The notes beneath the pieces are model-generated. The model saw nothing but the letters and a program-made list of their open reading frames with translations. It was not told the origin of the DNA and did not search any database. Positions 8,739 through 16,977 of a DNA stretch of 64,000 nucleotides are shown here, piece after piece; within the stretch, counting starts at the first letter, position 1; every line of letters begins with the position of its first letter. Location of the stretch: contig NZ_BMGB01000001.1 of NCBI RefSeq assembly GCF_014639655.1, positions 372,001 to 436,000 on the forward strand, written 5' to 3'. The stretch is from Conyzicola nivalis. Lineage in GTDB: Bacteria; Actinomycetota; Actinomycetes; Actinomycetales; Microbacteriaceae. The position numbers were made by a program, and so were the translations under genes.

Positions 8739-9935
8739 ATGGCAGGATCATTCGCCGAATCAGGCGCCGACCTCGAACTCGTGGGGATCACCAAGCGTTT
8801 CCCGGGCTTCACCGCCATCGACGACCTGACCCTGACCATCCCCGCGGGCTCGTTCTTCGCCCTGCTCGGTCCGAGCGGCTGCGGCAAGACCACGACCCTG
8901 CGCCTCGTCGCCGGCCTCGAGGACGCGACGGCCGGCCGCATCCTGATCGGCGGCACCGACGTCACCACCACCAAGCCCTTCCAGCGCCCCGTCAACACCG
9001 TGTTCCAGAGCTATGCACTCTTCCCGCACATGAGCGTGCTCGAGAACGTCGCCTTCGGTCTGAAGAGACGCAAAATCGCGGATGCCACGGCTCGCGCCCA
9101 CGAGGCGCTGCGTCTCGTCGAGCTCGACCACCTCGCCCAGCGCAAACCGCAGCAGCTCTCCGGAGGCCAGCAGCAGCGCGTCGCGCTCGCCCGGGCCGTC
9201 GTCAACCGTCCGGCCCTGCTCCTCCTCGACGAGCCGCTCGGCGCCCTCGACCTCAAGCTGCGCCGCCAGATGCAGATCGAGCTGAAGGCCATCCAGCAGG
9301 ACGTCGGACTGACCTTCTTACACGTGACCCACGACCAGGAGGAGGCCATGACCATGGCCGACACCGTCGCCGTGATGAACAAGGGACAGATCGAGCAGAT
9401 GGGCGCCCCCGAGGAGTTGTACGAGCTGCCGAAGACCGCGTTCGTCGCGAACTTCCTCGGGCAGTCGAACCTCTTCACCGGACCGGTGGTCTCCTCCGGT
9501 GAGGCATCGATCGTCGTCGACGTCGCCGGGCGCAAGATCGAGATCCCCCGGCAGCGCGCCCAGCGCCACGCCGGCCAGGTCACGATCGGCGTGAGGCCCG
9601 AGAAGCTCAGGCTGCACACGGCGGCCCCCGAACCGCAGCCCGACGTCAACGTCGTCGGCCCTGGCCGCGTCACCGACGTCTCCTTCAGCGGGGTGAGCAC
9701 GCAGTACCAGGTCGCCGTCCCCGGTCTCGGCACTCTCGTGGTCTTCGCGCAGAACATGGTGTTCGGCCCGGTGGTCTCGCTCGCCGCCGAGGTCTGGCTC
9801 ACCTGGGACACCGACCACGGGTTCGGTCTCGCCGACGACCCGGCCGACGCACCCCGGTTCGCCTCCGACACCGACACACACTCCCTCGCCCTGCAACGGC
9901 GGGAGAAACTCGAGGCGGAGCTGGAAGGGGCCTAG
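8739..9935 (+). CDS. potA: Polyamine ABC transporter ATP-binding protein
   Basis: 398 residues from ATG 8739 (CAGGGAGCA upstream as ribosome-binding site). Walker A GPSGCGKTTTLRL, signature LSGGQQQRVALARA, Walker B LLLLDEPLGALD and the switch His in LHVTHDQEEAM are all intact. A C-terminal TOBE domain (about 280-365) is typical of PotA and other OSP-type importers. It powers the PotB/PotC channel. Two bases separate it from potB. Confidence 0.95.
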   Translation: MAGSFAESGADLELVGITKRFPGFTAIDDLTLTIPAGSFFALLGPSGCGKTTTLRLVAGLEDATAGRILIGGTDVTTTKPFQRPVNTVFQSYALFPHMSVLENVAFGLKRRKIADATARAHEALRLVELDHLAQRKPQQLSGGQQQRVALARAVVNRPALLLLDEPLGALDLKLRRQMQIELKAIQQDVGLTFLHVTHDQEEAMTMADTVAVMNKGQIEQMGAPEELYELPKTAFVANFLGQSNLFTGPVVSSGEASIVVDVAGRKIEIPRQRAQRHAGQVTIGVRPEKLRLHTAAPEPQPDVNVVGPGRVTDVSFSGVSTQYQVAVPGLGTLVVFAQNMVFGPVVSLAAEVWLTWDTDHGFGLADDPADAPRFASDTDTHSLALQRREKLEAELEGA

Positions 9936-9937
9936 GA

Positions 9938-10861
9938 ATGGCCTTCGGAGCGTTCGGGGCGACGACCACGGCGACCGCGCCGGCGGAGCCCGCCATCCGC
10001 AAGCGCAGCAAGGTCGCGCTCCTGCTGCTGCTGCCCGGCGTGCTCTACCTGGCGCTGTTCTTTCTGGCGCCGCTGCTGTCGCTCGTGATCACGTCGTTTC
10101 AGGCGCCCGTCGAGTTCGGCGACATCGGCCAGTACCAGACCGCCTTCCGCTGGGAGAACTACACGACGGTGCTCGACACCTACACGCCGCACATCGTCCG
10201 CTCGTTCGCTTTCGCGGCCACCGCGACGGTCGCCGCCCTGCTGTTCAGCTTCCCGCTCGCCTATTTCATCGGGGTGAAGCTGCGGCGGTTCCCCCTGCTG
10301 CAGGCGCTCGCGCTCACGCTCGTGATCGCCCCGTTCTTCATCAGCTTCCTGCTGCGCACGCTGGCGTGGAAGCAGCTGCTGTCCGACGAGAGCTGGTTCG
10401 TCTCGGCCCTGCACGGCCTGCAGATCCTGCCCCCCGGCGAGCACGTCACCGGAACCGCCTTCTCGGTGATCTTCGGTCTCACCTACAACTTCATCCCGTT
10501 TATGACCCTGCCGATCTACACCTCGCTGGAGAGGCTCGACCTGCGTTACGTCGAGGCCGGGGGAGACCTGTACGCGAGCCCCGCCTCGACGTTCTTCCGC
10601 GTGACCGTGCCGCTCGCGGCACCCGGCATCATCTCCGGCGCACTGCTGACCTTCATCCCGGCGGCGGGCGACTACATCAACGCCAGCCGCGACTTCCTCG
10701 GCAGCACCGACACGGCCATGATCGGCAACGTGATCGAGGCCAACTTCCTCGTGCTGCAGAACTATCCGGCGGCGGCCGCGCTGTCGCTCATCCTCATGGT
10801 GGCGATCCTGATCCCGGTCAGTGTCTACGTCATGCGCAGCGGAACGGACGACCTGCTCTGA
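9938..10861 (+). CDS. potB: Polyamine ABC transporter permease
   Basis: 307 residues with six predicted membrane helices and a cytoplasmic N-terminal tail. The EAA coupling loop is visible as YVEAGGDLYASP near residues 204-215, the contact site for PotA. It is the first of two permeases and ends in TGATG, so its stop (10859-10861) shares one base with the potC start. Confidence 0.94.
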   Translation: MAFGAFGATTTATAPAEPAIRKRSKVALLLLLPGVLYLALFFLAPLLSLVITSFQAPVEFGDIGQYQTAFRWENYTTVLDTYTPHIVRSFAFAATATVAALLFSFPLAYFIGVKLRRFPLLQALALTLVIAPFFISFLLRTLAWKQLLSDESWFVSALHGLQILPPGEHVTGTAFSVIFGLTYNFIPFMTLPIYTSLERLDLRYVEAGGDLYASPASTFFRVTVPLAAPGIISGALLTFIPAAGDYINASRDFLGSTDTAMIGNVIEANFLVLQNYPAAAALSLILMVAILIPVSVYVMRSGTDDLL

Positions 10862-11673
10862 TGTCTTCCCTCTCTCGCTGGTTCGGGCGGTACGCGCTGT
10901 GGATCTACTCGGGTCTCGCCTTCGTGTTCCTGCTCATCCCGATCGCCTACACGATCGCGTTCTCGTTCAACGACTCGCGCCGCTCCAACATCGTCTGGCG
11001 GGGGTTCACCCTCGACAACTGGGCGCGGGTCTGCGAGGCGCAGGGTGTCTGCGCCGCCTTCGGCAACAGCCTCGTGGTCGGTGTCGCCGCCACACTGCTC
11101 GCCACAACCCTCGGCACGATGATCGCGATCGCCCTCGTGCGCTTCAGGTTCCCGTTCCGCAACTCGACGACGCTGCTGCTCTTCCTGCCGATGGCCACGC
11201 CGGAGGTCGTGCTCGGCGCGGGGCTCGCCGCCGAGTTCCTCACCGCGGGGGTGCAGAAGGGCGCGCTCACGGTGATCCTGGCGCACACCATGTTCTGCAT
11301 CAGCTTCGTGGTCGTCACCGTGCGGGCGCGGGTCGCGAGCCTCGACCCGGCGCTCGAGGAGGCGGGTCGCGACCTCTACGCGTCGCCGACGCAGGTGTTC
11401 ATGCGCATCACGTTCCCGTTGCTGCTGCCCGGCATCATCGCCGCCGCGCTGCTCAGCTTCGCGCTCAGCTTCGACGACTTCATCATCACGAACTTCAACT
11501 CGGGCTCGTTCGTGACGTTCCCGAAGTACGTCTACACGGCCGCGGCCCGCGGCATCCCGGCCGAGGCCAACGTCATCGCGTCGGCGGTGTTCGTGATCGC
11601 GATCGTCTTCGTGGTCGCGGCGCAGCTCTCCGCGGCGGCGAGGCGCAAGCGCCTGGCCCGAGGCGGTCCCTGA
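10861..11673 (+). CDS. potC: Polyamine ABC transporter permease
   Basis: 270 residues from the ATG overlapping the potB stop. Six membrane helices; EAA loop LEEAGRDLYASP near residues 162-173, followed by the PotC-type segment SFDDFIITNF. Its last three codons, including the TGA stop (11671-11673), lie inside a dispersed palindromic repeat (11665-11709), so that repeat forms the end of the protein (GGP) and the transcript's 3' hairpin at once. Confidence 0.94.
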   Translation: MSSLSRWFGRYALWIYSGLAFVFLLIPIAYTIAFSFNDSRRSNIVWRGFTLDNWARVCEAQGVCAAFGNSLVVGVAATLLATTLGTMIAIALVRFRFPFRNSTTLLLFLPMATPEVVLGAGLAAEFLTAGVQKGALTVILAHTMFCISFVVVTVRARVASLDPALEEAGRDLYASPTQVFMRITFPLLLPGIIAAALLSFALSFDDFIITNFNSGSFVTFPKYVYTAAARGIPAEANVIASAVFVIAIVFVVAAQLSAAARRKRLARGGP

Positions 11674-11709
11674 GCTCGTCGAAGGGGCGCTTCGACAAGC
11701 TCAGCGACC
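11665..11709. repeat. REP-like palindrome, copy 1 (potC 3' end)
   Basis: Left arm GGTCCCTGAGCTCGTCGAA (11665-11683), 7-base loop, right arm TTCGACAAGCTCAGCGACC (11691-11709); two mismatches over 19 pairs. It lies between convergent potC and gabT and contains the potC stop codon. A sister copy is at 27522-27570. Such palindromes are dispersed in Microbacteriaceae and other high-GC genomes (recalled knowledge). It probably also acts as a bidirectional transcript end. Confidence 0.85.
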
Positions 11710-11715
11710 GAGGGG

Positions 11716-13071
11716 TCAGAGCGCGGCGAACCCGTCGGCCAGCACGCCGAGGGCCTCCAGCAGCAGCTCGTCGCTGATGGCCAGGCTCGGCAGGAAACGC
11801 AGCACGTTGCCGTAGGTTCCCGCGGTCAGGAGCAGAACGCCGTTCTTTGCGGCGTAGTCAGCGAGGAAGGTGACCGAGGCGGCGTCGGGCTCGGTGGTGC
11901 CGGGCCGCACGAGTTCGATCGCGACCATCGCCCCGATGCCGCGCACGTCGCCGATGACCGGGTAGCGCTTCTGCAGGTCGAGCAGCGCGGTGGTGAGGGT
12001 CTTGCCGATGCGCTCGCCCTCGGCCAGCAGGCCGTTCGCCTCGATCTGCTCGAAGACGGCCACGGCGGCTGCAGCGGAGACGGGGTTGCCGCCGAAGGTG
12101 CCGCCGAGACCACCGGGCTGGGCGGAGTCCATGATCTCGGCACGGCCGGTGACCCCCGCCAGCGGCAGGCCGCCCGCGATGCCCTTGGCCGACAGGATCA
12201 TGTCGGGAACGACGTCGAGGTGCTCGCTGGCCCAGTACTTTCCGGTGCGGGCCATGCCGCTCTGGATCTCGTCGGCGATGAAGACGATGCCGTTCTCGGT
12301 GCACCACTGCTGCAAGGCCGGCAGGTAACCGGCGGCCGGGACCATAAATCCGCCCTCGCCCTGGATCGGCTCGACGATGAGGCAGGCCAGATCGGAGGCG
12401 CCGACCGTCTTCTCCAGGTGGGCGATCGTCTTCTTGGCGGCATCCGCACCGCTCAGTCCGTCGTGGAACGGATACGAGCTCGGCGCGCGGTAGATGTCGC
12501 CCGCGAACGGGCCGAAGCCGGTGCTGTAGGGCGACGCCTTGAAGTTCATCGCCATGGTGAGGTTCGTGCGACCGTGGTACGCGTGCTCGAGCACCGCGAC
12601 ACCGTTGCGTCCGGTGTGCTTGCGGGCGATCTTGACACCGTTCTCCACCGCCTCCGCACCGGAGTTCACCAGCACCGTGCGCTTCGCGTGGTCGCCGGGG
12701 GTGTGCTCGGCGAGCAGTTCGGCCACGCGCACGTAGCTCTCGTACGGCGTGATGGTGAACAGCGTGTGGGTGACGTTGCGCAGCTGCTCGGTGGCCGCGG
12801 CAACCACGGCGTCGTTGGTGTGGCCGATCGTGGTCACGCCGATGCCGGCACCGAGGTCGATGAACTGGTTGCCGTCGACGTCGACGACGATCGCGCCGTG
12901 CGCCTTTTCGATGTAGACGGGGAGCATGGATGACACGCCGGGAGGAACCACCGCGAGGCGGCGCTCGTGCAGCTCCAGCGACTTCGGACCGGGGATCGCC
13001 GTGACGACGCGGCGCTCCTCGACGACGGTGGAGACGAACGGGGCCGTGGTGGATGCGAGCAAGTCAGTCAT
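11716..13071 (-). CDS. gabT: 4-aminobutyrate aminotransferase
   Basis: 451 residues. A class III PLP-dependent aminotransferase that moves the amino group of GABA to 2-oxoglutarate, giving succinate semialdehyde. Visible are the cofactor segment VNSGAEAVENGVKIARKHTG, the Asp motif FIADEIQSGMARTGKY, and the PLP-lysine motif SAKGIAGGLPLAGVTGR. Length fits GabT. Its position against the polyamine importer suggests a putrescine-to-GABA-to-succinate route; the intermediate enzymes are not in the window. A TAATCT box lies ten bases upstream of its ATG, in the 32-bp gap shared with osmC. Confidence 0.93.
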   Translation of the reverse strand: MTDLLASTTAPFVSTVVEERRVVTAIPGPKSLELHERRLAVVPPGVSSMLPVYIEKAHGAIVVDVDGNQFIDLGAGIGVTTIGHTNDAVVAAATEQLRNVTHTLFTITPYESYVRVAELLAEHTPGDHAKRTVLVNSGAEAVENGVKIARKHTGRNGVAVLEHAYHGRTNLTMAMNFKASPYSTGFGPFAGDIYRAPSSYPFHDGLSGADAAKKTIAHLEKTVGASDLACLIVEPIQGEGGFMVPAAGYLPALQQWCTENGIVFIADEIQSGMARTGKYWASEHLDVVPDMILSAKGIAGGLPLAGVTGRAEIMDSAQPGGLGGTFGGNPVSAAAAVAVFEQIEANGLLAEGERIGKTLTTALLDLQKRYPVIGDVRGIGAMVAIELVRPGTTEPDAASVTFLADYAAKNGVLLLTAGTYGNVLRFLPSLAISDELLLEALGVLADGFAAL

Positions 13072-13103
13072 GATGGAGTCAAGATTACTCGGGAGAAGAC
13101 CAG

Positions 13104-13577
13104 ATGAACCTCGAACACCACTACGCGACCAACATCAAGTGGGCCGGCAACCGCGGCACCGGCACGAGCGGCTACAAGGCCTACGGCCGGGAGACCGTGA
13201 TCACCGCCGCGGGCAAGCAGCCGATCGACGGGTCGAGCGACCGTGTCTTCCACGGAAACGCCGAGCGCTGGAACCCCGAGGAACTGCTGCTCGCGGCGCT
13301 CGCCGAATGCCACCTGCTGAGCTACCTGCACGTTGCGGCGAGCCACGGCGTGGTCGTGACCGACTACTCGGACGCCGCGACCGGCACGATGGTGCAGACC
13401 GCCGACGGCGGCGGCCACTTCACCTCGGTCACCCTGCGCCCGCGGGTCACGATCGCGAGCGGCGACGCCGCGCTCGCGCTCACGCTCCACCACGAGGCGA
13501 GCACGAAGTGCTTCATCGCGGCGTCGGTGAACTTCCCGGTTCTGCACGAACCGGAGATCGTGGTCGTGCCCGCGTAG
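13104..13577 (+). CDS. OsmC/Ohr family peroxiredoxin-like protein
   Basis: 157 residues. The two family cysteines are present: the peroxidatic one in AALAECHLLSYLH and the resolving one in STKCFIAASV. OsmC-family proteins reduce organic hydroperoxides using thiols. This member is nearer the general OsmC group than Ohr or OsmC sensu stricto, so the natural substrate is open. GGGAGAAG lies seven bases before the ATG. Divergent from gabT. Confidence 0.88.
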   Translation: MNLEHHYATNIKWAGNRGTGTSGYKAYGRETVITAAGKQPIDGSSDRVFHGNAERWNPEELLLAALAECHLLSYLHVAASHGVVVTDYSDAATGTMVQTADGGGHFTSVTLRPRVTIASGDAALALTLHHEASTKCFIAASVNFPVLHEPEIVVVPA

Positions 13578-13614
13578 CTGAGGGATTCTGGGGAAACCCC
13601 GACCCGGGGTATGA

Positions 13615-13620
13615 CACGAT
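13615..13620 (+). promoter_or_regulatory. -10 box CACGAT of the DUF2330 gene
   Basis: CACGAT ends exactly six bases before ATG 13627, predicting a leaderless message. A variant (C at position 1) of the TANNNT boxes found elsewhere in the window; ligD has the same hexamer and gap. Confidence 0.4.
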
Positions 13621-13626
13621 GGGAAA

Positions 13627-14646
13627 ATGAGGCGTTTCTGGGCAGTGGCGGTCGCGAGCGTTCTGCTGACCCTCACCGCCGCCGCTCCCGCCCACGCCTG
13701 CGGGTGTGGCGCCGTCGTGTCCGCACCCGGTGCCGTCGTCGACGTCACGTCGGAATCGGCGATCCTCAGCCTGAAAGACGGCGTGGAGACGATCGTGCTC
13801 TCGCTCGGCGTGGATTCCGTGATCGCCAACGGCGGGCTCATCGTGCCGACGCCCACGCCGGCGACGATCGCTCCGGGGGACCCGGCACTGTTCGACGCCC
13901 TCCACGCCCAGACCCTTCCGCGCGAGCGGGTCGTCGACGACTGGTGGGGCAACCTGGTCGCCCCCGGCGCACCCGAGACCGCCCCGCAGGTCATCTCCCG
14001 CGTCGCGGTCGGCCCGCTCGAGGCGACGACCCTCGAAGCCACCGACACCGCCGGGCTGTCCCGCTGGCTGACCGACAACGGTTTCGAGCTCACGGGCGAG
14101 GTGTCGAGCCAGCTCCAGCAGTACATCGACAAGCGGTGGCAGTTCGTCGCCGTCAGACTCTCCGCCTCGGAGGGCGCCGACGGCACGCTGCTCGACGGGA
14201 TGCTCGACCCGATCCAGATCTCCTTCCCCAGTCAGTCCCTGCAGTACCCGCTCGGCATGGCGAAGGCCGAGACGAGCGAGCAGTCGCTGCGGTTGAACGT
14301 CTTCTCCGACACCCGCGTCGACCTCGTCCGCGCCGGCACCACCGACGTGCCGCTCGACGCGGGAGTGCGCACGGCATGGGCGGGCGAGGTCACCGAGCCC
14401 GCACTCAGCGGTCTCGGCGCCTTCCTCACGGTGGTCGACGTCAGGCTCGACACGCCCGCCACCCAGATCAGCAGCGAGATCGGCATCGTCGCGGCCGCCG
14501 ACAGCGCGACCGTCGATCCGGCCGTGGTCGTCGTCCGGCCCATCGAACTGCTCGGCTTCCCCCTCGGCACGCTGCTGGCGGTGTGGGCGGGACTGGGCCT
14601 CCTCGGCCTGCTCGGTGTGACGATCGCGCGCAGTCGGCTGCGCTGA
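13627..14646 (+). CDS. DUF2330 exported membrane-anchored protein
   Basis: 339 residues. The signal peptide ends near AAAPAHA, followed by CGCGAVV, a cysteine-rich mature start typical of DUF2330. The central domain has no known activity. A C-terminal helix (LLAVWAGLGLLGLLGV) plus basic tail (RSRLR) anchors it in the membrane with the main domain outside. It stands alone between osmC and the FKBP lipoprotein. Function unknown. Confidence 0.8.
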   Translation: MRRFWAVAVASVLLTLTAAAPAHACGCGAVVSAPGAVVDVTSESAILSLKDGVETIVLSLGVDSVIANGGLIVPTPTPATIAPGDPALFDALHAQTLPRERVVDDWWGNLVAPGAPETAPQVISRVAVGPLEATTLEATDTAGLSRWLTDNGFELTGEVSSQLQQYIDKRWQFVAVRLSASEGADGTLLDGMLDPIQISFPSQSLQYPLGMAKAETSEQSLRLNVFSDTRVDLVRAGTTDVPLDAGVRTAWAGEVTEPALSGLGAFLTVVDVRLDTPATQISSEIGIVAAADSATVDPAVVVVRPIELLGFPLGTLLAVWAGLGLLGLLGVTIARSRLR

Positions 14647-14713
14647 TTCAGGCCGTTCCGTTACAAGCTATTCAGCCGCGACTCACGTCGCCCTCAGTTT
14701 GATGGGCCACAAT

Positions 14714-14766
14714 GGGGGCTGCTCCCCGCAAACGGGGATCACCCGCAGCACGGTTATAGAAGGGTG
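14714..14766 (+). promoter_or_regulatory. Folded leader of the FKBP gene with competing hairpins
   Basis: GGGG (14715-14718) can pair with CCCC (14724-14727), or TCCCCG (14723-14728) can pair with CGGGGA (14733-14738) around a CAAA loop; the two are mutually exclusive. Downstream, CACCC (14740-14744) can pair with GGGTG (14762-14766), covering the ribosome-binding site AGAAGGG. Possible -10 CACAAT at 14708-14713. Confidence 0.3.
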
Positions 14767-14771
14767 CGGAA

Positions 14772-15752
14772 TTGCGCACAGCATTGTCTCTAGTGGTCGT
14801 TCTCGGCCTCGTCGGATCTCTCGCGGCCTGTAGCGCCGCCACTCCCGAAGCGAGCGCCGATTGCACGCCCGCCAAGTCGGGCAAGGCGTCGGAGAGCGTC
14901 GACGTTTCCGGCAAGTTCGGGGCGGCGCCGACCGTCAAGATCGACGACCCGCTCACCACGAAGACCACGCAGCGCTCCGTGGTCATCGACGGTGACGGCG
15001 CAGTGGCCGAGGCCGGTTTCGACATCACCGCCGAATTCTCGGTCTACAACGGTACGACCGGCGAGAGCATCGACGCCACGGACTACGCTGACGCACCCGT
15101 CGAGTGGACCCTCGACGAGAGCCTGATCGCGGGCTTCACGAAGACCCTGCAGTGCTCCACCGCCGGCAGCCGTGTCGTCGGAGTCATCGCTCCCGAAGAC
15201 GGCATCGCCGCCGAGAGCCTCGAGGGCCTCGGACTCAAGGCCGACGACTCGCTCGTCGTCGTCGCCGACCTGCTGACCGCCGAGAAGCCGGCCGAGGTCG
15301 CCCCGACCCTCCCCAAGGCCGACGGCGAAGACCAGCCTCTTCCCGATGGCTTCCCCGACATCAAGGTGAGCATCGCCGACGACGAGTCCGGAACCCCCAC
15401 CCTCACCCTCCCGGGCGGAGACGCACCCACCGAGCTGCAGCTCGCCGTCCTGAAGAAGGGCGACGGCGAGGAGGTCGGCGCGGGCGCCGACGTCATCGTC
15501 AACTACACGGGCATGAACTGGGCGACCAGCGAGGTCTTCGACAGCAGCTGGGAGCGCGGCGAGCCGGCCCCGTTCAACACTGCCGAGGTCATCCCCGGCT
15601 TCACCCAGGCGCTCGAGGGCCAGACGGTCGGATCGCAGATACTCGTGGTGATCCCGCCGGCTCTCGCCTACGGTACCGCCGCCGAGGGTTCGACGAGCGA
15701 GCTCGCCGACCAGACCCTCGTGTTCATCATCGACATCGTCGGTCTGGGCTAG
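14772..15752 (+). CDS. FKBP-type peptidyl-prolyl isomerase lipoprotein
   Basis: 326 residues from TTG 14772 with AGAAGGG eight bases upstream. The signal peptide ends in a lipobox (GSLAAC), so the protein is a surface lipoprotein. Residues ~30-210 form a divergent first domain without clear family. Residues ~225-326 are a canonical FKBP fold (VIVNYTGMNW, FDSSWERG, VIPGFTQALEG, IPPALAYG). It should catalyse Xaa-Pro isomerisation outside the membrane, probably on exported proteins. The 3' end carries a tandem stop-codon cassette and then a strong terminator. Confidence 0.9.
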   Translation: MRTALSLVVVLGLVGSLAACSAATPEASADCTPAKSGKASESVDVSGKFGAAPTVKIDDPLTTKTTQRSVVIDGDGAVAEAGFDITAEFSVYNGTTGESIDATDYADAPVEWTLDESLIAGFTKTLQCSTAGSRVVGVIAPEDGIAAESLEGLGLKADDSLVVVADLLTAEKPAEVAPTLPKADGEDQPLPDGFPDIKVSIADDESGTPTLTLPGGDAPTELQLAVLKKGDGEEVGAGADVIVNYTGMNWATSEVFDSSWERGEPAPFNTAEVIPGFTQALEGQTVGSQILVVIPPALAYGTAAEGSTSELADQTLVFIIDIVGLG

Positions 15753-15781
15753 TGGGCCCGGGCTAGTCGGTCTGGGCTGAT
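15740..15781 (+). repeat. Tandem stop-codon cassette, 14 nt x 3
   Basis: Three consecutive 14-mers: CGGTCTGGGCTAGT (15740), GGGCCCGGGCTAGT (15754), CGGTCTGGGCTGAT (15768). They place TAG at 15750, TAG at 15764 and TGA at 15778, one in each reading frame. The first is the gene's own stop. Confidence 0.85.
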
Positions 15782-15794
15782 AGCCGTCCAGAAG

Positions 15795-15826
15795 AGGGGC
15801 CGGGCCGTCAGGCCCGGTCCCTTTTC
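15795..15826 (+). terminator. Rho-independent terminator after the FKBP gene
   Basis: AGGGGCCGGGCC (15795-15806), loop GTCA (15807-15810), GGCCCGGTCCCT (15811-15822), then TTT. A near-perfect 12-bp GC-rich stem followed by a short T run, the best terminator in the window. Confidence 0.85.
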
Positions 15827-15830
15827 GCTT

Positions 15831-15836
15831 TAAGCT
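15831..15836 (+). promoter_or_regulatory. -10 box TAAGCT of dxr
   Basis: Six bases separate the hexamer from GTG 15843, predicting transcription from the start codon itself. Confidence 0.55.
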
Positions 15837-15842
15837 AGCCCC

Positions 15843-16922
15843 GTGCGCAAAGTCATAGTCCTCGGGTCCACGGGATCCATCGGTGTGCAGGCCCTCGAGG
15901 TCATCGCCGAGAATCCCGAACGTTTCGAACTCGTCGGCCTCGCCGCGGGTACCAATGCGCAGAAACTCGCCGAACAGGCAGCAGCCTTCGGCGTCGAGCA
16001 CACTGCGCTCGGCGCCGAGGGGGCGAGCGACCTCGTGCGCGGCGTCACCGCCGACGTCGTGCTCAACGGCATTACCGGATCGGTCGGCCTCGGCCCGACG
16101 CTGGCAACGCTCGAAACGGATGCGACGCTCGCGTTGGCGAACAAGGAGTCGCTGATCGTGGGCGGAGACCTGGTCAAGGCCCTCGCCAGCCCCGGCCAGA
16201 TCGTGCCCGTCGACTCGGAGCACTCGGCCATCGCCCAGGCTCTCCTCGCCGGAACCGCGGCCGAGGTGCGCCGGCTCATCGTGACGGCGTCGGGCGGTCC
16301 GTTCCGCGGACGCTCCCGCGACTCGCTCGCCAACGTCACCCCGCGCGAGGCGCTCGCGCATCCGACCTGGGACATGGGTCTGGTCATCACGACCAACTCG
16401 GCCACCCTCGTGAACAAGGGACTCGAGGTCATCGAGGCGCACCTGCTCTTCGACGTGCCCTACGACCGCATCGACGTCACGGTGCACCCGCAGTCGATCG
16501 TGCACTCCATGGTGGAGTTCGTCGACGGTTCGACGATCGCCCAGGCCAGTCCGCCGAACATGAAGCTGCCCATCTCGCTCGGTCTCGACTGGCCGAACAG
16601 GGTCGAAGAGGTCGGGACGCCGCTCGACTGGACCGTCGCGAGCACCTGGACGTTCGAGCCGCTCGACGACGACGTCTTCCCCGCCGTTCAGCTCGCCAAG
16701 ACCGTGGGCCGGCTCGGCGGCACGTTCCCCGCCGTGTTCAACGCCGCGAACGAGCAGGCGGTGCTCGCCTTCCACGCCGGCCGCATCGGCTTCCTCGATA
16801 TCCTCGACACCATCGAGCGCGTCGTCGAGAAGCACGAGGCGGGGGAGCGTTCCCTCGAGGGCGTCTACGAGGCCGAGCGCTGGGCCCGCAAGACGGCAGA
16901 CGCACTGCTCGACGCGCACTAG
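15843..16922 (+). CDS. dxr: 1-deoxy-D-xylulose 5-phosphate reductoisomerase
   Basis: 359 residues from a leaderless GTG. Second enzyme of the MEP isoprenoid pathway: converts DXP to 2-C-methyl-D-erythritol 4-phosphate with NADPH. The NADPH loop [13 protein letters not shown] opens the protein; the metal/substrate region PVDSEHSAI and the flexible-loop region with HPTWDMG are present. Followed by rseP and ispG, the usual actinobacterial cluster dxr-rseP-ispG. Slightly short compared with ~390 in other bacteria, mainly at the C-terminus. Confidence 0.95.
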   Translation: MRKVIVLGSTGSIGVQALEVIAENPERFELVGLAAGTNAQKLAEQAAAFGVEHTALGAEGASDLVRGVTADVVLNGITGSVGLGPTLATLETDATLALANKESLIVGGDLVKALASPGQIVPVDSEHSAIAQALLAGTAAEVRRLIVTASGGPFRGRSRDSLANVTPREALAHPTWDMGLVITTNSATLVNKGLEVIEAHLLFDVPYDRIDVTVHPQSIVHSMVEFVDGSTIAQASPPNMKLPISLGLDWPNRVEEVGTPLDWTVASTWTFEPLDDDVFPAVQLAKTVGRLGGTFPAVFNAANEQAVLAFHAGRIGFLDILDTIERVVEKHEAGERSLEGVYEAERWARKTADALLDAH

Positions 16923-16965
16923 CGCCGTGCAGCCGCCGCACAGCGGATCCATGGTTTCCCGGCGC

Positions 16966-16971
16966 TACTCT
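16966..16971 (+). promoter_or_regulatory. -10 box TACTCT of rseP
   Basis: Six bases before GTG 16978; predicts a leaderless message separate from dxr. Confidence 0.5.
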
Positions 16972-16977
16972 TAGCCA

